Shown in pieces: positions 57,516 through 64,000 of a stretch of 64,000 nt of DNA (position 1 is the stretch's first letter; each line of letters opens with the position of its first letter). Under the pieces are notes generated by a model, which was not told where the DNA came from, did not search any database, and was given only the letters and a program-made list of their open reading frames with translations. The stretch comes from Treponema sp. (GTDB taxonomy: Bacteria; Spirochaetota; Spirochaetia; Treponematales; Treponemataceae). A program made the position numbers and the translations under genes. Where the stretch lies: contig JAEDIW010000007.1 in the NCBI GenBank assembly GCA_016296655.1, positions 1 through 64,000 on the forward strand, written 5' to 3'.

Positions 57516-59849
57516 ATGAACTCCTGTGAATCCTATCTTTCTGTGCTTAATCCAGAGCAGAGGGAAGCTGTTGAACATGAAGGCAGTCCTCTTTTGATTC
57601 TGGCAGGCGCAGGTTCTGGAAAAACTCGTGTAATTACGACGAAGATTGCCTATTTGATTGGTCAAAAAGGGATTCCTGCATTTAATATTCTGGCGGTAAC
57701 TTTTACCAAAAAGGCGGCCAGAGAAATGCAGGAAAGGGCACGGCTTCTTGAACCTCTGGCAGAGAATGCACAGATAAGGACTTTTCATTCTTTTGGTTCG
57801 TGGTTTTTGCGCCGCTATGCAGAAAATGCAGGTCTTGGCGACAATTTTACGGTTTATGACGAAGAGGACATGCTTACGCTTGTTTTGAAAGCCTACCCTG
57901 AGCTCAACCGAAAAGAAGCCGGAGAAGCTGTCCATTTTATTTCTCTGGCAAAAGATTTTTGCTATACACCTGAAAGTGAAGAACTTGGTACGATTTTTTC
58001 TAAAAGGGAAGTGCAAAACGGCATTGTCTTAAAAAAATTTCCTGAAATTTATGAAGCTTATGAAAAACGTCTGCGTTCTACAGGAAATGTTGATTTTGGC
58101 GATTTGATTATACTGCCTGTCATGGTTCTTCAGGAAAATGAAGGAATTCGTGCTCAGATGCAGCGCAGGTTCCGTGTAATCATGGTAGACGAATATCAGG
58201 ATTCCAATGTTGCACAGTTTAAGCTGCTGCAATGTCTGAGCGGAATAAGCGAAGGTTCGGGAACTTATGTCTGCGTTGTAGGAGATGACGACCAGTCGAT
58301 TTACAGTTTTAGGGGGGCCGAAGTTCAGAACATCTTGAATTTTCAGGAGCAGTTTCCAGGAACAAAGCTGATTCGTCTGGAAAGAAATTACCGTTCAACT
58401 GACCAGATTCTGCATGCCGCCGATGCTGTTGTAAATAAAAATGTAAGCCGTCTCGGAAAAACGTTGAAAGCAGAACGGGGCAGCGGTTCAAAACCTGTTT
58501 TGATATTTTGTCCTTCTCAGGACGATGAAACTCAAGTTTGTGCAGATTTAATTCAGGAGGCTTTTAAAAAAGGCTGTCCCTATAAGGATTGGGCAATTTT
58601 GTATAGGACAAATGCACAGTCTCTTGGCTTTGAAACTGAGTTTTTGCGGCGGCAGATTCCATATACAGTTGTAGGTTCGCTGAAGTTTTACCAGAGGGAA
58701 GAAATCAAGGATATGCTTGCAGTGCTCGCCCTTACGGCAAATCCTTGCGATGAAATTGCATTTCGCAGAATTGTAAATAAACCTGTTCGTGGCATTGGCG
58801 AAAAGACACAGGATGCTGTAATAAATGCAGCAAGGCTTGATTATGATGGTGATGATACGCTCATGACCGACAGAACTGAGGCAAGCCTTGTACATGCTGC
58901 CAGAAATTTTGCAGGACAGTCTAAGAAAAAAGCCTGCAGAAGCCTTGCTGAGTTTGCAGACATGATGGATGACTTTGCAGAATTTGTTGGAATGAACGAA
59001 AAAGATGAAGAAAATTCTGGCGAAGTAAGTGAAAATGCCATTCTTGCGCTGCAGGCTGCTGAATCTGAAAAAAGTGCAGATACTGTCAGTACGGCAGAAA
59101 AAAAAGACAGGCTTTCCGTTTTTGTAGAGTATGTAGCCGAAAAAACGGGCTTGATGCAGCTTCACAAAGAGCAGGATGAAATTTCTGGCACACAGAAAGT
59201 TTTGAACATTCAGGAATTGATAAACAGCTCGCTTTTGTATCCGTGCAGCCGCAAAGGGCTTTTGGATTTTTTGGATGCGGTTGAACTTGACCGCAGCCTT
59301 GAAGAAAAAAATGCTGAAGATACTGATTCTGTTACGCTGATAACTTTGCATAATACAAAAGGTCTTGAATTTCCAAGGGTAATAATTACAGGGCTTGAAA
59401 TGGGAATTTTTCCGAGGGAAAACAAAACCGATTCTGATTTAGAAGAAGAGCGCAGGCTTTTTTATGTTGGCATAACCCGTGCAAAAAATCAGCTTTACAT
59501 AACTTCGTGCGGTGTCCGTAGGCTTTACGGTCAGGTAAAATTCATGCAGCCGAGTCTTTTTTTGATGGAAGCTGGCGACTGTTTTACGGTTATTGGAAAA
59601 AAGCCTGCTGCTTATGAGGAAGCTATTGCTGACAGTTCTGGAGAAAATTTTACTGCAGCGGACAGAACTTATTCTTTAAAATGGAAAAAAGGTGTTCGTG
59701 TTTTTCATGACGACTATGGCTATGGACAGATTATTGACGGTCGTTCCGCTGACGGTGAATATGTAATTACCGTAATGTTTGAAAATGGCGGAAAAAAGAA
59801 ATTTATTCCAAAATATCAGGAAAATTCGCTGATGGTCGTAAAAGACTGA
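57516..59849 (+). CDS. UvrD/PcrA-family DNA helicase
   Basis: 777 residues, SF1A helicase. Motif Q LNPEQREAVEH, Walker A LILAGAGSGKTRVIT (24-38), Ia TFTKKAAREMQERA, motif II VDEYQDSN near 227, III VVGDDDQSIYSFRGAE, IV RNYRSTDQIL, V TLHNTKGLEFPRVIITG near 606, VI RRLFYVGITRAKNQLYIT. It serves nucleotide-excision and mismatch repair or replication restart. The C-terminal 60 residues (VRVFHDDYGYGQII...VMFENGGKKKFIPKY) are the Tudor-like tail of PcrA. ATG begins one base after the rimO stop with CAGGAG upstream. Confidence 0.95.
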   Translation: MNSCESYLSVLNPEQREAVEHEGSPLLILAGAGSGKTRVITTKIAYLIGQKGIPAFNILAVTFTKKAAREMQERARLLEPLAENAQIRTFHSFGSWFLRRYAENAGLGDNFTVYDEEDMLTLVLKAYPELNRKEAGEAVHFISLAKDFCYTPESEELGTIFSKREVQNGIVLKKFPEIYEAYEKRLRSTGNVDFGDLIILPVMVLQENEGIRAQMQRRFRVIMVDEYQDSNVAQFKLLQCLSGISEGSGTYVCVVGDDDQSIYSFRGAEVQNILNFQEQFPGTKLIRLERNYRSTDQILHAADAVVNKNVSRLGKTLKAERGSGSKPVLIFCPSQDDETQVCADLIQEAFKKGCPYKDWAILYRTNAQSLGFETEFLRRQIPYTVVGSLKFYQREEIKDMLAVLALTANPCDEIAFRRIVNKPVRGIGEKTQDAVINAARLDYDGDDTLMTDRTEASLVHAARNFAGQSKKKACRSLAEFADMMDDFAEFVGMNEKDEENSGEVSENAILALQAAESEKSADTVSTAEKKDRLSVFVEYVAEKTGLMQLHKEQDEISGTQKVLNIQELINSSLLYPCSRKGLLDFLDAVELDRSLEEKNAEDTDSVTLITLHNTKGLEFPRVIITGLEMGIFPRENKTDSDLEEERRLFYVGITRAKNQLYITSCGVRRLYGQVKFMQPSLFLMEAGDCFTVIGKKPAAYEEAIADSSGENFTAADRTYSLKWKKGVRVFHDDYGYGQIIDGRSADGEYVITVMFENGGKKKFIPKYQENSLMVVKD

Positions 59850-59910
59850 AATTAATGCTGAATAAGAAGCATGTAGATTTTTGCAGGCGGACAGAAGTTG
59901 TTTTCTGGTG

Positions 59911-60010
59911 CATGGCTACGCCCGATTGTAGTGTCGCCGCAGGCGTCCTGCAAGGATGAGCCGCGCAAGACGGCGAAACACGGAAAGCGGGTCTGCAGAT
60001 GCAGTCGTCC
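59911..60010. repeat. GC-rich intergenic island (element D, copy 7)
   Basis: TGTCGCCGCAGGCGTCCTGC and CAAGACGGCGAAACACGGAA followed by GCGGGTCTGCAGATGCAG and GTCC. Closest relatives in the window are at 2431 and 54059. Noncoding; sits in the 263-nt gap before the DUF362 gene. Confidence 0.6.
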
Positions 60011-60112
60011 AGAAAAAACAGAAGACTTAAAAAATTGCAATTTATGGATTAAGAGTTTATAATTTTTATAATTTTTATAATTTTTAGAGTTTTTAGAGGG
60101 CGAGGGCTTGCA

Positions 60113-61255
60113 ATGGAAAAATCTAAGGTTTATTTTACGAATTTTCGGACGAAGGGTAGTGAAGATTTGCTGAAAAAACTTCAGCGACTGATAAAAACTG
60201 CGGGAATAGGGCAAATTGATTTTGATGGAAAATTTACTGCGATAAAAATTCATTTTGGAGAACCTGGAAATCTGGCTTACTTGCGGCCGAATTATGCAAA
60301 GGCGGTTGCTGATGTTGTAAAGGAGCTGGGTGGTGTTCCATTTTTGACTGACTGTAATACTTTGTACCCTGGAAAGCGAAAAAATGCACTTGAACATCTG
60401 GAAGCTGCATATACGAATGGATTTAGTCCTTTTTCGACGGGGTGTCATGTAATTATTGCTGATGGTCTGAAGGGGACGGACGAGGCTTATGTGCCTTTTC
60501 CTGAAGGTGAGTTTGTAAAGGAAGCAAAAGTGGGGCATGCTTTGATGGATGCTGATGTGCTTATTTCCCTGTCGCATTTTAAGTTGCATGAAGCTGCTGG
60601 AATTGGCGGTGCAATCAAAAATATAGGAATGGGTGGTGGAAGCCGTGCCGGAAAAATGGAACAGCATAATGCCGGTAAGCCTGAAGTTGACCAGAGTTTG
60701 TGCATTGGATGCGGAATTTGTGCAAAGTCGTGTGCGCAGAACGCGATTGAATTTTTTGACGGAAACGGTGTTCGTTGTGAAAAACCTGGCAAGGCTTGCA
60801 AGGCAAGGATAAACTGCGAAAAATGTGTTGGCTGTGGCAGATGTATTGGTGCCTGCAATCAGGATGCAACTCATCCTGTGGAGTCTAATTCCATTGAGCT
60901 TTTGAACAGGAAAATGGCAGAATATGCGGCTGCAATTGTAAAGGGCAGACCTCAGTTTCATATCAGCCTGGTTGTAGATGTTTCTCCGTTCTGTGACTGT
61001 TATGCTTTGAATGATGCGCCTGTAATTCCTGATGTTGGAATGTTTGCTTCGTTTGATGCTGTTGCTTTGGATCAGGCTTGTGCTGATGCTATGCTGAAAC
61101 AGCCGATTTTGCCGCATACTGTCATGGATAACATAAAAATTATAAATAAAGATCCGTCGATGTCGCTGCATGCTGGAACTGACTGGAAAATTCAGCTGGA
61201 ACAGGCTGAAAAGGTTGGAATGGGTTCGCGCTCTTATGAGTTGATTGAAATCTAG
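60113..61255 (+). CDS. DUF362 protein with 2[4Fe-4S] ferredoxin domain
   Basis: 380 residues, cytoplasmic. The N-terminal DUF362 domain includes AIKIHFGEPGNLAYLRP, FLTDCNTLYPGKRKNA and LISLSHFKLHEAAGIGGAIK (split). At about 195-260 are two cluster motifs: CIGCGICAKSCAQNA and CEKCVGCGRCIGACNQDA, with extra Cys around them. A C-terminal DUF362 half continues after. Such proteins are thought to be electron-transfer or redox proteins; the partner is unknown. GAGGG precedes the ATG. The DJ-1 gene follows closely and is likely co-transcribed. Confidence 0.9.
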   Translation: MEKSKVYFTNFRTKGSEDLLKKLQRLIKTAGIGQIDFDGKFTAIKIHFGEPGNLAYLRPNYAKAVADVVKELGGVPFLTDCNTLYPGKRKNALEHLEAAYTNGFSPFSTGCHVIIADGLKGTDEAYVPFPEGEFVKEAKVGHALMDADVLISLSHFKLHEAAGIGGAIKNIGMGGGSRAGKMEQHNAGKPEVDQSLCIGCGICAKSCAQNAIEFFDGNGVRCEKPGKACKARINCEKCVGCGRCIGACNQDATHPVESNSIELLNRKMAEYAAAIVKGRPQFHISLVVDVSPFCDCYALNDAPVIPDVGMFASFDAVALDQACADAMLKQPILPHTVMDNIKIINKDPSMSLHAGTDWKIQLEQAEKVGMGSRSYELIEI

Positions 61256-61331
61256 GAAAATTTTGTTCTGGATTGCGAAAGAATTTTTTACTGAAAGAAG
61301 ATTTTTACTGAAAGTGGGGAGGAACATTGCT

Positions 61332-61964
61332 GTGAATATTTCAGTTTTTCTTGCTCCTGGTTTTGAAGAGATTGAAGCTCTGACTGTAGTGGATTATCTT
61401 AGGCGTGCCGGCCAGAATGTTGTTTCTGTAAGCTTGCAGGAATCTGGAATTCATGCAGGCGGTGCAGGGCAGGCTGTTGTAACTGGAAGTCATGGAATTT
61501 CTGTTGTTGCAGATATTGAGCTTAAAGGTTATGAGGAATATCTGAATGGTTCTCTGCCTGATGTTATTTATTTGCCTGGTGGTATGCCTGGAGCGGAAAA
61601 TCTTTCAAAAAATCAGTTTTTGTTTGATTTTATACGGAAAATGGCTGAGAGCGGAAAAATTGTGGCTGCAATGTGTGCATCTCCTGCTGTTGTGCTTGCA
61701 CGTACAGGAATTCTTGCTGGCAGAAGGTGGACCTGCTATCCGAAAATGGAAAATGAGCTGGAAAAATGGTGCGGCAGTACCCTTGATGCTGAAAAGCTGA
61801 CTGAAAATTCTGTTCATTTAAAAAATGTTCCGTTTGTTTTTGATGGAAATGTCCTTACAGGGCGTGGGCCGGGTACTGCAGAACAGTTTGCCATGAAGCT
61901 TGTGGAACTGACTGCAGGTGAACAGATTGCAGATAGAATCAGGATTTCTGCATGTCAAAGGTAA
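61332..61964 (+). CDS. DJ-1/PfpI-family protein
   Basis: 210 residues. FLAPGFEEIEALTVVDYLRR (4-23), YLPGGMPGAENL near 82 and the nucleophile elbow AAMCASPAVVLA with Cys near 115 are typical of the DJ-1/ThiJ subgroup, as is CYPKMENEL and NVLTGRGPGTAEQFAMKLVE (split). Members act as glyoxalase III-like or redox-responsive proteins. The longer frame to 61245 overlaps the DUF362 gene; GTG 61332 has GGGGAGGA upstream and begins the conserved fold. Confidence 0.9.
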   Translation: MNISVFLAPGFEEIEALTVVDYLRRAGQNVVSVSLQESGIHAGGAGQAVVTGSHGISVVADIELKGYEEYLNGSLPDVIYLPGGMPGAENLSKNQFLFDFIRKMAESGKIVAAMCASPAVVLARTGILAGRRWTCYPKMENELEKWCGSTLDAEKLTENSVHLKNVPFVFDGNVLTGRGPGTAEQFAMKLVELTAGEQIADRIRISACQR

Positions 61965-61983
61965 CTGAGGTGTTTTTTTTTGT

Positions 61984-62085
61984 GTGGGGGAGTCTGGTGC
62001 TTTTGCCGCTCCAAGTTTTAAAAACTTGAAAAAGGCTGTAAAAGATGTACAGAAAGTTGAAAAGAAAGCAGATGCTTTACTATAA
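61984..62085 (+). pseudogene. Possible small ORF or gene remnant, lysine-rich
   Basis: A 33-codon frame from GTG 61984 encodes an amphipathic tail (SFKNLKKAVKDVQKVEKKAD) that looks like real coding sequence rather than noise. Its front part (GAFAAPS) resembles the end of a signal peptide. Upstream is a stop and T-run, so it may be the surviving 3' end of a small exported protein. Low certainty. Confidence 0.25.
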
Positions 62086-62172
62086 ATGCAAAGACTACGT
62101 TGAAAAAGTCTTCAGAAATTTATAATGCGGAGATTCTGTATGTGTGTAGAATCTCTGCTTGACACCTAAGAA

Positions 62173-62218
62173 AATACTGAATAAATCCTATTGAGGATTT
62201 TTCAGAGTTAACCTTGAG
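62173..62218 (-). repeat. Element B third hairpin only (partial copy)
   Basis: AATACTGAATAAATCC, a short loop, and GGATTTTTCAGAGTTAACC read as the reverse complement of H3 and the AAGGTTAAC spacer of element B. H1 and H2 are absent. The gap 62086-62529 otherwise shows no gene. Confidence 0.65.
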
Positions 62219-62529
62219 GGTAAGAACCAGTCTTTGAGGTTAGAGTTTGCTCGCTCACTGTTGACCTGATTTTATAACGCTCTTTTTTTGCAATATCAAG
62301 TTCTTCTTTCTCTCCATTTCTTTTCCGCTTGGGATTTTCGTAAAACTTCAGATTAGCCTAAAAGGCGGGTCGCACATAAGTTTTCTGTGCAAATCTTCAA
62401 GGCATGTGCATTTGAAAAAGAGCATTGCCAGAAATGCATGGCGGAACATGAACATAGGATAAGACGGTCGCCCCACTTTATAGAGAAAAAATCCAAAATA
62501 TGCTATACTGTAAAAACGAGGTGAAAAAA

Positions 62530-64000
62530 ATGGGAACGTATTTTAATCCAGGAAACGAAAGTTTTAAACAGGCTATAAGAAGTCAGGTTTATGTTGATAA
62601 AACAATGCTTATTTCAGAAACAAACAAAATCTTAAATACTGAACAAAGATGTATTGCCCTCTCCCACGCCCGCCGTTTTGGAAAATCTCAGGCAGCTGGA
62701 ATGATTGATGCCTATTATAGTTTTGGAAGTGATTCCCGAAAGCTTTTTGAACCTTACAAAATTGCAAAAGAAAAGGATTTTGAAACTCACCTTAACAAAT
62801 ACAATGTAATTCATGTTGATGTGGCGTCGGCTTCGGATTTAAATGAAGAAGAAGTTGTGGAAACAATTTTGAAACGCCTTTTTTTTGAGTTTAAGCAGGA
62901 ATTTCAGGACAAAGTTGATTATTCTCAGCCACTTCATTTGATTTTAAACGACATTTACAAACTTACTGACCGCAAATTTGTCATCATCATCGATGAATGG
63001 GACTGTGTTGTGCGAAATCAGGCTGAAAATCAAGAACTTGTGCACAAATATCTTCAGTTTTTACATTCACTTTTTAAAAGCGAAGAAGCAAAATCTTTTC
63101 TGGCACTGGCTTACATCACTGGAATTCTTCCGATAAAAAAAATTGATAACGAATCTGCCCTGAACAATTTTGATGAATACACGATGATTGATTCCAAACA
63201 GTTCACCCCTTATTTTGGCTTTACCGAGGATGAAGTAAAAGAGCTTTGTCAGCAGTATGACATGAATTTTGATTCTGTAAAAAAATGGTACAACGGATAT
63301 TTGATAAACGGTCAGCACATGTACAACCCGAATTCGGTTTTCCGTGCAATGGTAAATAGAAAACTTGAATCCTACTGGAAAAACACTTCTGCCTTTGGAA
63401 CCATAAATAATTACATCCAGCTGAACTTTGACGGATTAAAAGAAGATGTAATGAAAGTTCTTGAAGGCGGAAGAATTGAAGTTGATACGGAAACTTTTGC
63501 AAATGACCTTTCCATCATCAATTCAAAGGATGAAGCACTGACCGCTTTAATCCATCTGGGTTACCTTGCTTTTGATGCTGAATATGGCGAGGCATTTCTG
63601 CCGAATTTTGAAGTTGGAATGGCCTACAAACTTGCTTTGCAAACAGGAGCATGGCACAACATTGCCGCAACAATTTCAAAATGTGACAGTCTTTTGAAGG
63701 CAACAATTCGCAAAGAAAATGAAAGAGCTGCCGAACTAATCGAACTTGCCCACGAAACTTACACATCGATTTTAAAATACAACGACGAAAATTCTTTAAG
63801 CTGCGTTATCACAATGGCTTATTTTACAGCCCCAGCGTATTACAACATTTACCGCGAACTTCCAGGGGGAAAAGGTTTTGCCGACATGGTGATGATTCCC
63901 CGGGCTGATGTAAAAAACAAACCTGCCATGGTGATTGAACTGAAGCGGGGCGAGCAGGCGGAAACTGCCATCGAACAAATCAAACAAAAAAACTACACCG
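62530..64000 (+). CDS. AAA-ATPase-like / PD-(D/E)XK nuclease family protein, 3' truncated by window end
   Basis: About 490 codons read without a stop to the edge. The N-terminal AAA-ATPase_like domain has FKQAIRSQVYVDKTMLI, a P-loop-type ARRFGKSQAAGM near 50 and IIIDEWDCVV (Walker B, near 155). The C-terminal part shows GFADMVMIPRADVKNKPAMV followed by IELKRGEQAETAIEQIKQ, the D...ExK core of a PD-(D/E)XK nuclease (DUF1703-type). GAGGTG precedes ATG 62530. These proteins are abundant paralogues in gut anaerobes and Treponema; their job is not settled, with defence or selfish DNA as suggestions. Confidence 0.88.
   Translation, partial: MGTYFNPGNESFKQAIRSQVYVDKTMLISETNKILNTEQRCIALSHARRFGKSQAAGMIDAYYSFGSDSRKLFEPYKIAKEKDFETHLNKYNVIHVDVASASDLNEEEVVETILKRLFFEFKQEFQDKVDYSQPLHLILNDIYKLTDRKFVIIIDEWDCVVRNQAENQELVHKYLQFLHSLFKSEEAKSFLALAYITGILPIKKIDNESALNNFDEYTMIDSKQFTPYFGFTEDEVKELCQQYDMNFDSVKKWYNGYLINGQHMYNPNSVFRAMVNRKLESYWKNTSAFGTINNYIQLNFDGLKEDVMKVLEGGRIEVDTETFANDLSIINSKDEALTALIHLGYLAFDAEYGEAFLPNFEVGMAYKLALQTGAWHNIAATISKCDSLLKATIRKENERAAELIELAHETYTSILKYNDENSLSCVITMAYFTAPAYYNIYRELPGGKGFADMVMIPRADVKNKPAMVIELKRGEQAETAIEQIKQKNYT

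Noticed and set aside
183..64000. Long open frames opposite real genes (for example 16684-17478 and 59852-61327 on the minus strand, 56016-56858)
   Set aside because: They lie antisense to alaS, the DUF362 gene and rimO, have Phe/Ser/Cys/Lys-rich composition typical of the complement of AT-rich coding DNA and no recognisable domains.

Overview
The window looks like chromosomal DNA of a host- or gut-associated spirochaete of the genus Treponema. Supporting signs, all by recall of families and not by search: an alanyl-tRNA synthetase of only 608 codons without the C-Ala domain (typical of spirochaetes), a long-form serine hydroxymethyltransferase with a spirochaete-type insertion, a 410-residue PRPP synthetase, many TPR lipoproteins, moderately low G+C coding DNA, and short GC-rich palindromic islands between genes. 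Hexuronate and pectin traits (uxuA, a KDPG aldolase, a CE12-type acetylesterase) suggest life on plant polysaccharide. The window is mostly housekeeping DNA; no phage, IS transposase, CRISPR or rRNA was seen.

Layout. 1-5.3 kb: DUF2271-like exported protein, a TetR regulator divergent from a flavin reductase, M18 aminopeptidase, two spirochaetal unknowns. 5.3-11.4 kb: tRNA-Arg(CCU), uxuA with an operator-like palindrome, an overlapping minus-strand set prs / FGGY kinase / HAD phosphatase, and an MBL-fold hydrolase. 11.5-21.2 kb: rpmB, AlkD-like protein, GNAT, a pallilysin-related candidate, alaS, then SurA-like / nusB / TPR lipoprotein. 21.2-29.5 kb: groES, an alternative sigma-70 factor behind a textbook sigma-54 promoter, and minus-strand dnaE / yggT / recG. 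29.6-46 kb: a GGDEF(degenerate)-EAL protein, a Gfo/Idh oxidoreductase, a flavinylated lipoprotein reductase, guaB, a TIGR02452 PARG-like protein, CE12 esterase, hslO, glyA, an eda-VOC fusion, apt, aroF. 46-53 kb: an envelope cluster (OmpA-like, SLT transglycosylase, lipoprotein, TPR protein) and an SDR divergent from a TetR regulator. 54-62 kb: lolA / rodZ / rimO / pcrA, then a DUF362 ferredoxin protein and a DJ-1 protein. 62.5 kb to the edge: a truncated AAA-ATPase-like / PD-(D/E)XK protein.

The unusual content is between the genes. (1) A modular structured leader (element A) with up to six hairpins, whose stems show compensatory base changes between copies, sits immediately before the Shine-Dalgarno of four unrelated genes (DUF2271 protein, TIGR02452 protein, eda, aroF), always in the gene's direction; a fifth, partial copy is cut by the left edge. 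(2) A second three-hairpin repeat (element B) recurs at least three times, also with covarying stems and with one copy whose first hairpin is inverted. (3) A consensus sigma-54 promoter drives an alternative sigma-70 gene, which recalls the RpoN-RpoS cascade of Borrelia. (4) Several genes (alaS, lolA, dnaE, apt, the MBL hydrolase) have good sigma-70 promoters whose -10 box lies only 6-9 nt before the start codon with no Shine-Dalgarno, so they are probably leaderless. (5) A promoter and terminator 170 nt apart bracket a roughly 200-nt transcript at 45.8-46.1 kb that is either a small RNA or a leaderless 45-residue peptide gene.
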